Counted from the stretch's first letter, positions 35,664 to 45,013 are shown. The stretch: 64,000 nt of DNA from Salinicoccus hispanicus (GCF_009831115.1 NZ_WUUK01000005.1:186001-250000), one strand, 5' to 3'. Made by a program: numbers and translations. Notes: generated by a model from the letters alone, not told the origin.

Positions 35664-35688
35664 CCCCGACCAGGTGTCGGGGTTTTTA
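35664..35688 (+). terminator. Terminator of the DJ-1-like gene
   Basis: CCCCGAC/GTCGGGG with a five-base loop, then TTTTTATT. Confidence 0.9.
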
Positions 35689-35722
35689 TTTGTTTCTTAA
35701 GATGAATGATAACATTTTTTCA

Positions 35723-35750
35723 GAAAAAAGAGCATCCCAGGATGCTCTTT
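35723..35750 (-). terminator. Terminator of the DinB gene
   Basis: AAAGAGCATC pairs with GATGCTCTTT; the minus strand continues TTTTTTC. Confidence 0.88.
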
Positions 35751-35761
35751 TCAATTCTGTC

Positions 35762-36223
35762 CTATTGGTTTTTCGTGACCCGCTTCATTTCTTCCATCTT
35801 GCCTACGTGCATCGCTTCGTGCATGATTGTGAAGCCGAACATTTCCTCCTGAGTGGTCATTCCCATGAATGCTTCAGGGAGTTCCTGCTGGATTGTTTCC
35901 TCTTCAACATCTTCAAGGCGTGACGGCTGTCCCTTCAGCAGTGCTTCGATTTCATCAATGGCTGGTGTTTCATCATCAAAGTCGTCAGGACTCGTACCAT
36001 AGCCAAAGTATTTCACATATCTCTGATACGTTTCATCATTCTTGTCAGTCAGGCTTTGAGTCACCTGCTCCATCATGGTTGCAACATGGCCGAGCTGCCA
36101 GTGGAGACTGTTTGGAAACTCAGCAGCGACTGTATGGAAATCTTCAGTTTCCAATCCGTCAAATATGGATAGTGTCCATTCTCTTACTTTTCCCAGTTCA
36201 AACAGCAATAATTCTCTACTCAT
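35762..36223 (-). CDS. DinB family protein
   Basis: A 153-residue four-helix protein of the DinB/YfiT superfamily. Metal-binding histidines are visible in SLHWQLGHVATMME and FTIMHEAMHVGKMEEM, near the end, matching the H-H-H triad of the family. Members are often thiol-dependent transferases; the substrate is unknown. Of the two in-frame ATG codons (36229 and 36223), 36223 has the better spacing to GAGGAG. Confidence 0.88.
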   Translation of the reverse strand: MSRELLLFELGKVREWTLSIFDGLETEDFHTVAAEFPNSLHWQLGHVATMMEQVTQSLTDKNDETYQRYVKYFGYGTSPDDFDDETPAIDEIEALLKGQPSRLEDVEEETIQQELPEAFMGMTTQEEMFGFTIMHEAMHVGKMEEMKRVTKNQ

Positions 36224-36371
36224 TTTCATTCTCCTCTTCTATTGGATGTATATTGTCTCTCTACCCTTCATAGGAGACTTTATTCATTCAGACATGCTTT
36301 TGCATTATGATATAATTCGGATAGTATCAGATGCCTACTGCATCTACTAAAATTATAGTGGAGGTTTATCT

Positions 36372-36545
36372 ATGACACGTTTACTATCGAGTCTGGTACT
36401 GATGGGTATCGTCGCGCTTGCCATCTATTGGCTGATTACGACATTCTTACCTGCGCTTGCCGGATTTGCCATCCCTCTTTCCCTGCTGCTTGGAATCACT
36501 TTAGGCTTTTTCATCTATATCACCATTGATAATCGAATTGGATGA
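36372..36545 (+). CDS. 57-residue two-helix membrane protein
   Basis: A short gene preceded by GTGGAGGTTTATCT. It encodes two hydrophobic helices (LVLMGIVALAIYWLITTFL and PLSLLLGITLGFFIYITI) separated by a Pro/Gly turn, ending in DNRIG. No family recognised. It stands alone upstream of the MFS exporter. Confidence 0.65.
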   Translation: MTRLLSSLVLMGIVALAIYWLITTFLPALAGFAIPLSLLLGITLGFFIYITIDNRIG

Positions 36546-36624
36546 TCCATAAAACAAAAACCTTGCTTATTTCGATAATCGGAATATAATAGTAATATTG
36601 ATTTTAAAGAAATAGAGGTATTTT

Positions 36625-38091
36625 ATGGAAACAACTGAACGATCCAAACCCGATTATCGCCTTATATTCATACTGCTTTCAGGCGCTTTCGTCGCCCTGT
36701 TGTCAAATACGTTTCTGAATGTTGCACTGCCATCCATCAAAGATGATTTCGGTGTGACGACATCCACAGTACAATGGGTTTCTACAGCCTACATGCTGGT
36801 CAGTGGTATCGTCATTCCGACGACCGCTTTCCTGATGCAGCGCTTCAGTGCCAGAAAACTTTTCCTTCTGGCCATGCTGCTTTTCCTCACCGGCTCACTC
36901 GTTGCCGGCTTCTCGCCGACATTCGTCGTGCTGATCATCGGACGGATGATCCAGGCTTCCGGCTCGGCCATTCTGATGCCACTCCTGATGAACGTCATGA
37001 TTACAAGCTTTCCACCTGCACAGCGCGGGACAGCCATGGGACTCTTCAGTCTTGTAATGTTCTTCGCGCCAGCAATTGGACCGACACTGTCAGGTTTTGT
37101 CGTCCAGAACTACTCCTGGCACCTTCTGTTCTTCATGATGGTTCCAGTGCTTCTGGTCGTCCTCAGCATCGGCTGGTTCAAACTGCCTGAGACAGATACG
37201 AACTACAGTACAAAACTCGATGTCCCATCCGTCATTCTTTCAACAATCGGATTTGGTGGCATCCTCTACGGCTTCAGTGCCGCCGGCAACAGCGGCTGGC
37301 TTAAAGCAGACGTCATCATTGCACTTGTCGTCGGATTCATCAGTGTATTCATCTACATCAGAAAACAGACACGCATGAATGACCCGATGCTCAACTTCTC
37401 GGTCTATAAGTCCCCGATGTTTACACTGTCTTCATTGATCATCGGAGTAACGAACATGGCACTATTCTCCGGCATGATCCTGATGCCGATATATCTTCAG
37501 GATATCCAGGGCATCTCTCCACTTGATACAGGCCTGCTGCTCCTGCCGGGGGCACTGATCATGGGACTTATGAGTCCTGTATCCGGCAAGCTGTTTGATA
37601 TGTTCGGCCCTAAAAGACTTGCCATATTCGGATTATTTCTGGCAGCATCAACGACATTCTTCTTCAGCCAGCTCACTTTCGATACAAGCTATGGATTTCT
37701 GATCCTGCTCTACTCGATCCGTGCATTTGGACTGACACTTGTCATGACACCGGTCATGACAAACGGCATGAATCAGCTGACGCCACACCTCACACCACAT
37801 GGTTCATCCATCAACAGTATGCTGAATCAGGTGTCCGGTGCGATTGGTACAGCGCTTCTGATCACCATCATGCAGAACAGGATGAATACAATACTGGGTG
37901 AGGCGACCGCTCCTGACGTTACAGTTGCCAATGAAGCGATGCTGTCGGGTATCAACCTTGCCTTCCTGATCGCCACACTGCTGCTTGCCATTGCTCTAGT
38001 ATTGTCGTTCTTCCTTAAACGTGTATCTACTGATGACGTTGCAACGGACACCATTACAAAGACACGACAGGTTGCAGTAGACGAGAAATAA
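36625..38091 (+). CDS. DHA2-family MFS drug exporter
   Basis: A 488-residue major facilitator protein, probably 14 helices. Motifs: FLNVALPSIKDDFGVTTSTV (motif D1), LMQRFSARKLFLLAMLLF (motif A), GRMIQASGSAILMPLLM, and GPTLSGFVVQNYSWHLLF (motif C). This is the LmrB/EmrB/QacA-type drug:H+ antiporter group. It faces a second DHA2 gene across one terminator. No regulator gene is adjacent. Confidence 0.92.
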   Translation: METTERSKPDYRLIFILLSGAFVALLSNTFLNVALPSIKDDFGVTTSTVQWVSTAYMLVSGIVIPTTAFLMQRFSARKLFLLAMLLFLTGSLVAGFSPTFVVLIIGRMIQASGSAILMPLLMNVMITSFPPAQRGTAMGLFSLVMFFAPAIGPTLSGFVVQNYSWHLLFFMMVPVLLVVLSIGWFKLPETDTNYSTKLDVPSVILSTIGFGGILYGFSAAGNSGWLKADVIIALVVGFISVFIYIRKQTRMNDPMLNFSVYKSPMFTLSSLIIGVTNMALFSGMILMPIYLQDIQGISPLDTGLLLLPGALIMGLMSPVSGKLFDMFGPKRLAIFGLFLAASTTFFFSQLTFDTSYGFLILLYSIRAFGLTLVMTPVMTNGMNQLTPHLTPHGSSINSMLNQVSGAIGTALLITIMQNRMNTILGEATAPDVTVANEAMLSGINLAFLIATLLLAIALVLSFFLKRVSTDDVATDTITKTRQVAVDEK

Positions 38092-38095
38092 AAAA

Positions 38096-38142
38096 TAAAG
38101 ACATCCACTTTGAAGCTCGGCTTCAAAGTGGATGTCTTTTTT
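38096..38142. terminator. Bidirectional terminator between two DHA2 exporter genes
   Basis: A 20-bp stem (38097-38116 with 38119 onward; AAAGACATCC/GGATGTCTTT at its base) with T tracts on both strands serves both convergent genes. Confidence 0.93.
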
Positions 38143-39538
38143 AATTTTGTGACGTTGGTTTTCTCAATGCAAATGACAGTAGCAGACCAACCAGTGAAAT
38201 GATGGCAGCAACAAGGAATGCCGTATTGACACCTTCTATCATGCCTTCCAGCCCGGCCGAAGGATTTCCCGTATGGGTCATGATGGAGACGAGCAGTGCA
38301 GTACCGACTGCGCCTGCAATCTGCCGCATTGTGTTATTCATCGCAGTACCGTGCGGTACCATCTGCGGTGTCAGCTGGTTCAGACCGGCAGTTGTCACCG
38401 GCATCATCACCATGGCCACTCCTAGCATCCTGAACACATTGACAACGGCCAGATATGTGAATGTCGTCTCGATGGTGATCATAGTGAACATGAACGTTGA
38501 AACTGTGACAAGGAACAGGCCGATGATGGCAAGCCACCTTGCTCCGAACTTGTCAAAGAGCCTGCCGGTGACCGGACTCATCGACCCCATGACCAGTGCA
38601 CCAGGCAGCAGCATGAGACCGGATTCGAAAGCACTGAATCCCATCATGTCCTGCATCAGGATCGGAAGGATCACTGCACCACCGATCATGGACATGAATA
38701 CGACCATGCCGAGTCCTGTTGATATCGCGAAGATCTTATCCTTGAATACTCTGAACTCGAGAATCGGCTGCTCAAGTCTGTTCTGTCGTCTGATGAAGAG
38801 GAACAGCGTCACTGCACCAAATATGAGTGAAGCCATTACCGGTGTGCTCAACCAGCCACTGCTGCCGGCGGCACTGAAGCCGTAGAGCAGTCCACCAAAA
38901 CCGAAGGTGGAAAGGATGATCGATGGCACATCAAGTTTCGGATTCGTCTTTTCGGTGACATTCTTAAGTATGAAGTATGCAACAATCAGATCGATGATCA
39001 CGATCGGAATGATGATGAAGAACAGGCCTCTCCATGGATAGCTTTCCACGAACCAGCCGGAAAGTGTCGGCCCGATGGCAGGTGCGAATCCGATGACCAG
39101 CCCGAATATGCCCATTGCTGTACCACGCTTTTCAATCGGGTAGACCAGGAAGATGATCGTCTGCATCAGTGGCATGATGATACCGGCACCTGAAGCCTGA
39201 AGAATTCTTCCTCCGAGCAGTACTGAGAAGTTTGGTGCAAGACCACAGACCAGCGTCCCTGCGCCGAACAGCCCCATTGCTGTAAAAAACAGGCTACGCG
39301 TCGAGAATTTCCCGATCAGAAAAGCAGTAATGGGAATCATTATGCCGTTTACCAGCATGAAGACGGACTGCAGCCATTGCGCAACATCCGCACTGATCTC
39401 CAGGTCTTCCATGATTGGAGGAATTGCTGTAGACAAAAGCGTCTGATTCAGAATGGCTGCAAATGCGCCAGAAACAAGTACAGCCATCAACGGTAATCGA
39501 TTGATACCCGCCTGCGACTGCTGTTCATTGGTTGACAT
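38141..39538 (-). CDS. DHA2-family MFS drug exporter (second copy)
   Basis: A 465-residue exporter. It shares long local similarity with its convergent neighbour, for example DVPSIILSTFGFGGLLYGFS versus DVPSVILSTIGFGGILYGFS, so the two are paralogues. Motifs: LLSTAIPPIMEDLEISADVA, GRILQASGAGIIMPLMQ and GPTLSGWFVESYPWRGLFF. It may form a transcript with pepT, 95 bases upstream, but promoters can lie in that gap. Confidence 0.92.
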   Translation of the reverse strand: MSTNEQQSQAGINRLPLMAVLVSGAFAAILNQTLLSTAIPPIMEDLEISADVAQWLQSVFMLVNGIMIPITAFLIGKFSTRSLFFTAMGLFGAGTLVCGLAPNFSVLLGGRILQASGAGIIMPLMQTIIFLVYPIEKRGTAMGIFGLVIGFAPAIGPTLSGWFVESYPWRGLFFIIIPIVIIDLIVAYFILKNVTEKTNPKLDVPSIILSTFGFGGLLYGFSAAGSSGWLSTPVMASLIFGAVTLFLFIRRQNRLEQPILEFRVFKDKIFAISTGLGMVVFMSMIGGAVILPILMQDMMGFSAFESGLMLLPGALVMGSMSPVTGRLFDKFGARWLAIIGLFLVTVSTFMFTMITIETTFTYLAVVNVFRMLGVAMVMMPVTTAGLNQLTPQMVPHGTAMNNTMRQIAGAVGTALLVSIMTHTGNPSAGLEGMIEGVNTAFLVAAIISLVGLLLSFALRKPTSQN

Positions 39539-39633
39539 AAAAATCCTTCTTTCATTAAATAAGCAATACAGTATTTTGGTTGTCTAACAACAATATTCAA
39601 TATTGCCTGACTCAGAAACAAATATCAACTAAT

Positions 39634-40854
39634 CTACTCAGCTGCAATCCGGCTGATTTCAGTGATTACATTGACCGCTTTCTCCATATTATCTATGGAA
39701 ATATACTCGAACTTGCCGTGGAAATTTTCTCCGCCAGTAAAGATGTTCGGCGTCGGCAATCCTTTGTAGGACAACTGTGAGCCGTCCGTGCCGCCCCTGA
39801 CCGGCTGGATGATCGGCGTGATGTCGAGTTTCTCCATGGCTTTCCTCGCGTACTCGACAATCTCCATGCGTGGCTCGATCTTGTCGCGCATATTATAGTA
39901 CTGGTCGGACATATCAAGTACAACACGCTCGGCACCGTACTCCGACTTCAGCGCTTCGACATGAGCCTGCATCTCCTGCTTGCGGGCTTCGAATTCATCT
40001 TTGCCGAAATCACGGATGATGAAGTTGACTTCCGTCTTCTCCACGTCCCCATTGATATTTGTCAGATGGAAAAATCCTTCATACCCTTCAGTATGCTCCG
40101 GTGTATCCTTCGCATCGAACATGGTGATGAAATCAGCCGCCATGCGTCCGGCATTGACCATCTTGTTCTTTGCTGTGCCGGGATGGACACTGTTGCCGAT
40201 GAACGTCACTTTGGCACTTGCAGCGTTAAAGCTTTCATACTGAAGCTCACCGAGTGGTCCGCCGTCCACAGTATAGGCGAAATCCGCACCGAATCGTTCC
40301 ACGTCGAAGTGATGCGGTCCGCGTCCAATTTCCTCATCCGGTGTGAAGGCGACCCTGATCTTACCGTGCTTAATTTCTTCATTATTGATCAGATATTCCA
40401 TCGCCGTCATGATTTCCGCCACGCCGGCCTTGTTGTCGGCACCGAGCAGTGTCGTACCGTCGGTCGTCATGAGCGTATGTCCCTTGTAGTTTTCAAGTTC
40501 CGGGAACTGGTCCGGAGAAAGTACAACATCCAGTGCTTCATTCAATACGATTTCGCCGCCTGCGTATTCCACTACTTGCGGGTTGACACCGGCACCCGTA
40601 AAGTCGGTTGCCGTATCCACGTGAGCCAGAAAACCGATGACCGGTGCACCGTCGGTGTTGGCCGGCAATGTAGCCATGAGGTATCCATTGTCATCCACTT
40701 CCACTTCCCCCATGCCGATTTCCTTCAGTTCCGAAGCGAGCAGGTTGATCAAATCCCACTGCTTGTATGTAGAGGGTACTGCGTCGCCTGAAACATCAGA
40801 CTGTGTGTCGATTTTTGCGTATCTGGAAAGTCTATCAATCAGTTTGTTGTGCAT
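39634..40854 (-). CDS. pepT: Peptidase T (tripeptidase)
   Basis: A 406-residue M20 zinc peptidase. Metal and catalytic motifs in order: HVDTATDF (His, Asp), [14 protein letters not shown] (Asp), [11 protein letters not shown] (Glu-Glu), [11 protein letters not shown] (Asp), [20 protein letters not shown], and the final zinc His in [13 protein letters not shown]. It releases the N-terminal residue of tripeptides in the cytoplasm. ATAGGAGATGGAAAC precedes the ATG. Confidence 0.95.
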   Translation of the reverse strand: MHNKLIDRLSRYAKIDTQSDVSGDAVPSTYKQWDLINLLASELKEIGMGEVEVDDNGYLMATLPANTDGAPVIGFLAHVDTATDFTGAGVNPQVVEYAGGEIVLNEALDVVLSPDQFPELENYKGHTLMTTDGTTLLGADNKAGVAEIMTAMEYLINNEEIKHGKIRVAFTPDEEIGRGPHHFDVERFGADFAYTVDGGPLGELQYESFNAASAKVTFIGNSVHPGTAKNKMVNAGRMAADFITMFDAKDTPEHTEGYEGFFHLTNINGDVEKTEVNFIIRDFGKDEFEARKQEMQAHVEALKSEYGAERVVLDMSDQYYNMRDKIEPRMEIVEYARKAMEKLDITPIIQPVRGGTDGSQLSYKGLPTPNIFTGGENFHGKFEYISIDNMEKAVNVITEISRIAAE

Positions 40855-40966
40855 GTTTCCATCTCCTATGCTTTTTATTTTATTTTATCATAACCCCGGA
40901 GCTTTAATCCGGTCGAAGTCTCTGTCGAGTGTTAAAATGAAACCATCAGAATCTTGGAGGAATGAC

Positions 40967-42013
40967 ATGGAACTTGGAATCAGTACATTTGCAGAAACAT
41001 TACCCGATCCGCATACAGGAAAGACGATCTCACACGCTGAAAGACTGCGTGACATCGTCGAAGAAATTGAAATGGCAGACCAGGTCGGGCTCGATGTCTA
41101 TGCTGTCGGCGAGCACCATCGTGAGGATTACGCCGTCTCCGCTCCGGAAGTCGTACTGGCAGCCGGTGCGGCACGTACGGAAAACATCAGATTATCCAGT
41201 GCTGTCACCGTCCTGTCTTCGGACGACCCTGTAAGAGTCCATGAACGGTTCGCCATGCTGGATGGCATTTCCCGCGGCCGTGCGGAGATCATGGCTGGCA
41301 GAGGCTCCTTCATCGAGTCATTCCAGCTGTTCGGATACAACCTGAATGACTATGACGCCCTATTTGAAGAAAAATTGGATCTGCTGTTGAAACTGCAAAA
41401 AGGTGGCCCGATCAGCTGGAGCGGCAACCATCGTGCGCCGATGAATGGATTCCAGGTGTTCCCAAAACCCGAGCAGGATCAGATTCCAATCTGGATTGCG
41501 AGTGGCGGCACGCCGGACTCCACAGTCAGAGCCGGCAGACTCGGTCTGCCTTTGGCACTGGCCATCATCGGCGGGAGTCCACAGAACTTCGCCCCTCTGG
41601 TCGAGCTGTACAAGCAGACTGCAGCTCAGGCCGGCCACACGGTCGAAACGCTCGGCATCGCCTCGCACAGTCATGGATTCATATGGGACACGGACGAAGA
41701 AGCTGCAGATCTGTTCTTCCCTTCCACACAGCAGGGTATGAATAAGATCGGTGCAGAGCGTGGCTGGGGCAACTACACGAGACGCAGCTTCGATATCGCA
41801 AGGTCAAAAAAAGGCGCGCTCTACTGTGGCAGTCCTGAAACCGTAGCCGAAAAAATCATCGACCTGCGCAAAAATGTCGGTATCAAACGGTTCCTGCTCC
41901 ATACACCACTTGGCACGATGCCGCATGACCAGGTCATGAAATCCATCCGTCTCTTCGGAGAACAAGTTGCGCCCATTGTCAGAGAAGAAATTGCACGATG
42001 GGAAGGCAGATGA
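40967..42013 (+). CDS. LLM-class flavin-dependent oxidoreductase
   Basis: A 348-residue protein of the luciferase-like monooxygenase superfamily: GISTFAETLPD, YAVGEHHREDYAVSAPEVVL, LLDG-like MLDGISRGRAEIMAGRGSF, and PIWIASGGTPDS. The EHH motif is typical of the CE1758/YvmC-like subgroup of unknown substrate using FMNH2. TGGAGGAATGAC precedes ATG 40967; the longer frame overlaps pepT and is rejected. Confidence 0.9.
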   Translation: MELGISTFAETLPDPHTGKTISHAERLRDIVEEIEMADQVGLDVYAVGEHHREDYAVSAPEVVLAAGAARTENIRLSSAVTVLSSDDPVRVHERFAMLDGISRGRAEIMAGRGSFIESFQLFGYNLNDYDALFEEKLDLLLKLQKGGPISWSGNHRAPMNGFQVFPKPEQDQIPIWIASGGTPDSTVRAGRLGLPLALAIIGGSPQNFAPLVELYKQTAAQAGHTVETLGIASHSHGFIWDTDEEAADLFFPSTQQGMNKIGAERGWGNYTRRSFDIARSKKGALYCGSPETVAEKIIDLRKNVGIKRFLLHTPLGTMPHDQVMKSIRLFGEQVAPIVREEIARWEGR

Positions 42014-42019
42014 CGCATT

Positions 42020-42046
42020 CATCCCCCTCGAAACGAGGGGGATGTT
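42020..42046. terminator. Terminator between LLM and GNAT genes
   Basis: CATCCCCCTCG/CGAGGGGGATG with an AAA loop, followed by TTTT. Confidence 0.9.
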
Positions 42047-42047
42047 T

Positions 42048-42563
42048 TCATATCATCGACTTCAGCTCATCAAAACCATATATCAGTTCCGTATGCTTCG
42101 ACTGGCCGATTTCTATTTCCTCTTCGCCAATCCTGTGCCCGCCCATCTTTTCATAGAATCGGCATGCCGGATTTTCTGACAGCACTGCAATGACCATCCT
42201 GCCGAATCCACGTTCAATAAGATTTTTGGCTACGGCTTCGACCAGACATCTGCCGCCTCCATGGCCCTGTACGGATTCATACAGATAGATGGCATAAAGC
42301 TCACCGTCATATCCCTTGAAGTCCCCACTGCGTTCCGGCCCGCCGACCGCAAAACCGACAATTTCATCTGTGCCATCGACAAGCACGAATATCGGGTTCT
42401 GCTCCACCGCCTTTTCCCAGACTCTTTCCCGATCTGCGTACTTCATATTATCCAGGTACGCCTGGTCGACAATGTTCCTATAGGTGGTTCTCCAGCTGTC
42501 GACCTGCACTTTCGCAATGGCTGCTGCATCACCTGCATCCGCTGTCCTCAATTTCATTTCCAT
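42048..42563 (-). CDS. GNAT-family N-acetyltransferase
   Basis: A 171-residue GNAT protein: RTADAGDAAAIAKVQVDSWR at the start, LYAIYLYESVQGHGGGRCLV with the acetyl-CoA loop QGHGGG, and ENPACRFYEKMGGHRIGEEE. It resembles the common stand-alone ribosomal-protein/small-molecule acetyltransferases. It lies 25 bases after ddl on the same strand and is probably cotranscribed with it. Confidence 0.9.
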   Translation of the reverse strand: MEMKLRTADAGDAAAIAKVQVDSWRTTYRNIVDQAYLDNMKYADRERVWEKAVEQNPIFVLVDGTDEIVGFAVGGPERSGDFKGYDGELYAIYLYESVQGHGGGRCLVEAVAKNLIERGFGRMVIAVLSENPACRFYEKMGGHRIGEEEIEIGQSKHTELIYGFDELKSMI

Positions 42564-42588
42564 ATGCCCATCCCCTTTTATGATTTGT

Positions 42589-43650
42589 CTATGATAGATC
42601 GGTCTTCAGAAGGCTGTTCTGCGCGTGGCGCTCCAACGACAGTATAATCAGCCGGTCCAGCAGTTCAGCATAGCTGATACCGGATGCTTCAAGCAGCTTC
42701 GGGTACATGCTGATGCTGGTGAATCCAGGCAATGTATTGATTTCATTGACAATGATTTCCCCGTCTTCCTGCAAAAAGACATCGACGCGAGACATGCCTT
42801 CGCAGTCGAGTATCCTATAGGCATCCATTGCCGTTTTCTGGATACGTTCGCGTGTGGCATCATCGAGACGGGCTGGAATTTCAAGTGCAGCGCCGTTTTC
42901 ATCGATGTATTTCGATTCGTAGGAGTAGAAATCGGTATTTGCCACGATTTCTCCAGGCACCGATACAAATGGATCTGTATTGCCAAGGACGGACACTTCA
43001 ATCTCGCGCCCCTCGACTGCACTTTCAATCATCACTTTCGTATCAAACTCGAATGCAAGGTCCAATGCTTTCTGGAATGTCTGTTCATCCGTCACTTTGG
43101 ATACTCCGACGGAAGATCCCTGGTTCACAGGCTTGATGAACATCGGCAGTCCAAGTGCCTCCTTTACTGCAACATAATCCACTGCATCTTTCTCATGATG
43201 CCGGCAGAGTACCCAGTCGGCAACATGAATGCCTTCCATCTTCAGCAGACGCTTGGTCATATCCTTGTCCATGCACAAGGCTGAACTTCTGACGTTGCAG
43301 CCGGCATAAGGAAGGTTCATCATCTGAAGTACGCCTTGGACGACACCATCCTCACCGGCGGTACCGTGCAGGATCGGCAGTACGGCATCCAGTGTGTGCT
43401 CGCCCTTCTCTGAAATGAACTGCCGTGAAGGCAGGATGGACAGGCTGACCCCGTTCTCTCCATTCTTCAGTACCTCGATTTTATCCGACTGGTCGGCAAG
43501 CAGCCACTCGCCCGCTTTCGATATGTAGATCAGACTGACCGTATAGCGGCTTTTATCCAGTGCATCCAGTACACTTTCAGCAGAACGTAGTGAGACTTCA
43601 TGCTCTGTCGACTGTCCACCATAGATGATTCCTATATTCAACTTTTCCAT
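42589..43650 (-). CDS. ddl: D-alanine--D-alanine ligase
   Basis: A 353-residue ATP-grasp ligase making D-Ala-D-Ala for peptidoglycan. Motifs: IIYGGQSTEHEVSLRSAES, PILHGTAGEDGVVQGVLQ, AGCNVRSSALCMDKDMTK, KPVNQGSSVGVSKV, and NEINTLPGFTSISMYPKL, which carries the Mg2+ ligands. The length is typical of staphylococcal Ddl. It is divergent from the pheA leader; its promoter should lie in 43651-43790. Confidence 0.95.
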   Translation of the reverse strand: MEKLNIGIIYGGQSTEHEVSLRSAESVLDALDKSRYTVSLIYISKAGEWLLADQSDKIEVLKNGENGVSLSILPSRQFISEKGEHTLDAVLPILHGTAGEDGVVQGVLQMMNLPYAGCNVRSSALCMDKDMTKRLLKMEGIHVADWVLCRHHEKDAVDYVAVKEALGLPMFIKPVNQGSSVGVSKVTDEQTFQKALDLAFEFDTKVMIESAVEGREIEVSVLGNTDPFVSVPGEIVANTDFYSYESKYIDENGAALEIPARLDDATRERIQKTAMDAYRILDCEGMSRVDVFLQEDGEIIVNEINTLPGFTSISMYPKLLEASGISYAELLDRLIILSLERHAQNSLLKTDLS

Positions 43651-43788
43651 ACAAACACTCCTATGTCCGGATTACTTTCATTTAGCTTATAATAGCTCGA
43701 ATGTTACTATGATTTTATCATAGAGGTGCTGACACTTCTTTATTTTATATGCCGGTAGAATAAAATATATGGAGATTGAGATAATATA

Positions 43789-43817
43789 TTGACAATTCAC
43801 ACTTCTGTTGTTAGGAT
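43789..43817 (+). promoter_or_regulatory. Promoter of the pheA leader transcript
   Basis: TTGACA (43789-43794) and TAGGAT (43812-43817) are separated by 17 bases. Transcription would start near 43824, about 22 bases before the leader ORF. Confidence 0.75.
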
Positions 43818-43845
43818 TATAGACAATCTTAAAGAGAATTGAGTG

Positions 43846-43911
43846 ATGGATATGGATACACATTACACAACAGCTCAATTGAATACTTTTTTCTTCAGCT
43901 ATTTTAGATAG
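43846..43911 (+). CDS. Phenylalanine-rich leader peptide of pheA
   Basis: A 21-codon ORF starting ATG 43846 (second ATG in frame at 43852) and ending TAG 43909. The product is MDMDTHYTTAQLNTFFFSYF plus Arg: four Phe and one Tyr in the last seven residues, with three consecutive Phe codons (TTT TTC TTC, 43888-43896). GAG-type ribosome-binding sequences precede both ATG codons. It lies between the promoter and a terminator in front of prephenate dehydratase, the position and composition of a ribosome-mediated attenuation leader. Ribosomes would pause here when charged Phe-tRNA is scarce. Confidence 0.85.
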   Translation: MDMDTHYTTAQLNTFFFSYFR

Positions 43912-43914
43912 CGT

Positions 43915-43959
43915 CTATATTCCATCGTGGATATAGGCGATCTATATCCATGATGGCTG
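43915..43959 (+). promoter_or_regulatory. Alternative hairpins of the pheA attenuator
   Basis: GGATATAG (43929-43936) can pair with upstream CTATATTCC (43915-43923) or, in a 15-bp stem from 43922-43936, with 43942-43956. Bases 43952-43959 can instead pair with 43983-43990, the left arm of the terminator, extended by 43964-43968 with 43977-43982. These pairings exclude one another in a chain, which is what a leader-peptide switch needs. Confidence 0.65.
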
Positions 43960-43979
43960 ATTTGGATGGATAATTTCAT

Positions 43980-44025
43980 TCCTGGCCATTTATGAAATCT
44001 AAGTGGCTGGGATTTTTATTTTTGG
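43980..44025 (+). terminator. Attenuator terminator upstream of pheA
   Basis: A 12-bp stem (43980-43991 with 44001-44012, three G-U pairs) is followed by TTTTTATTTTT. No gene other than the leader ORF lies upstream on this strand, so it acts on the pheA transcript. The pheA start is about 70 bases downstream. Confidence 0.82.
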
Positions 44026-44092
44026 ACCATTTGGGTTTCTCTTGTGCCGGGAGTGATTCGAATGGTTTTTTAATTTATTTATGGGAGTGGTT

Positions 44093-44947
44093 ATGATGCT
44101 GATAGGATATCAGGGTGTGGAAGGTTCTTATAGTGAAGTTGCCTGCAAGACATTTGCCGAAGGCGGGGCATATGCAATGAAGGGGCATGCTACCTTCAAA
44201 GCGCTGGTGGATGCCCTCGTTCAGGATGAAATCGACTATATTGCACTACCTGTCGAAAATTCGACGAGCGGTCCGATTACACGTACCATCGACCTGATGA
44301 AGTATCTCGAAGTGGATGCTGTAGAGGAGATATATGTCAAGATCGATCATGCACTGATCAGCAGAAATCCGGTCGATATCGACACACTGACACGGGTCTA
44401 TTCCCACCCGGAAGCACTGGAACAGTGCCATGCATTCTTGAGCGGGTATCCTGATATCGAAGTCCAGGAATATTCCGATACGGCCGAAGCCGTCCGGATG
44501 GTCAGAGATGCCGATAACCCGACCATTGCTGCTGTTGCCGGCAGTCATGCGGCCAAGCTGTACGGTATGAATATCGTCCGCGAGAATGTCAGCGACAATC
44601 CTTTCAATACCACACGCTTCCTGTTCTTCAGGAAAAAATCTTTGGAACGACTTGCTGGAACGAACAAGACTTCATTATATATCGAAACCGACCACAGTAC
44701 TGGATCACTCAGTGAGATACTCAACATCTTCAAAAAACATGGCGTCAATCTGCTCAATCTGACATCAAGACCCATCCAGCACAAACCTTTCTCATACGGT
44801 TTCTTTATTGATGTTGAAGAGGGTACGGGTGAAACATTGGACCGTGCACTGGATGACGTGGTTCGGGTCAGCAGATACATCAACATTCTCGGCACCTACC
44901 AGAAGGGGAAAATCCCCTCCTATGAAAAAGTGATGACCAATGAATAG
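44093..44947 (+). CDS. pheA: Prephenate dehydratase
   Basis: A 284-residue stand-alone prephenate dehydratase, converting prephenate to phenylpyruvate in Phe synthesis. It begins IGYQGVEGSYSEVACKTF, has LPVENSTSGPI and the catalytic TTRFLFF, then a C-terminal ACT domain with GSLSEILNIFKKHGVNLLNL and SRPIQHKPFSYGFFID, the phenylalanine-binding feedback site. GGGAGTGG supports ATG 44093 or the adjacent 44096; the ATG at 44081 lies in the ribosome-binding site. It is preceded by an attenuation leader. There is no fused chorismate mutase. Confidence 0.95.
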   Translation: MMLIGYQGVEGSYSEVACKTFAEGGAYAMKGHATFKALVDALVQDEIDYIALPVENSTSGPITRTIDLMKYLEVDAVEEIYVKIDHALISRNPVDIDTLTRVYSHPEALEQCHAFLSGYPDIEVQEYSDTAEAVRMVRDADNPTIAAVAGSHAAKLYGMNIVRENVSDNPFNTTRFLFFRKKSLERLAGTNKTSLYIETDHSTGSLSEILNIFKKHGVNLLNLTSRPIQHKPFSYGFFIDVEEGTGETLDRALDDVVRVSRYINILGTYQKGKIPSYEKVMTNE

Positions 44948-45013
44948 AATCTCCCGGATTTCCCTGCCCGCTCCATGTATAATGGGAAAGAATCAGTAGG
45001 AAAGGGAATCGGT

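Noticed and set aside
43846-44092. T-box riboswitch before pheA
   Set aside because: No AGGGTGGnACCGCG-type T-box sequence or long specifier stem is present; a Phe-rich ORF and short hairpins are seen instead.
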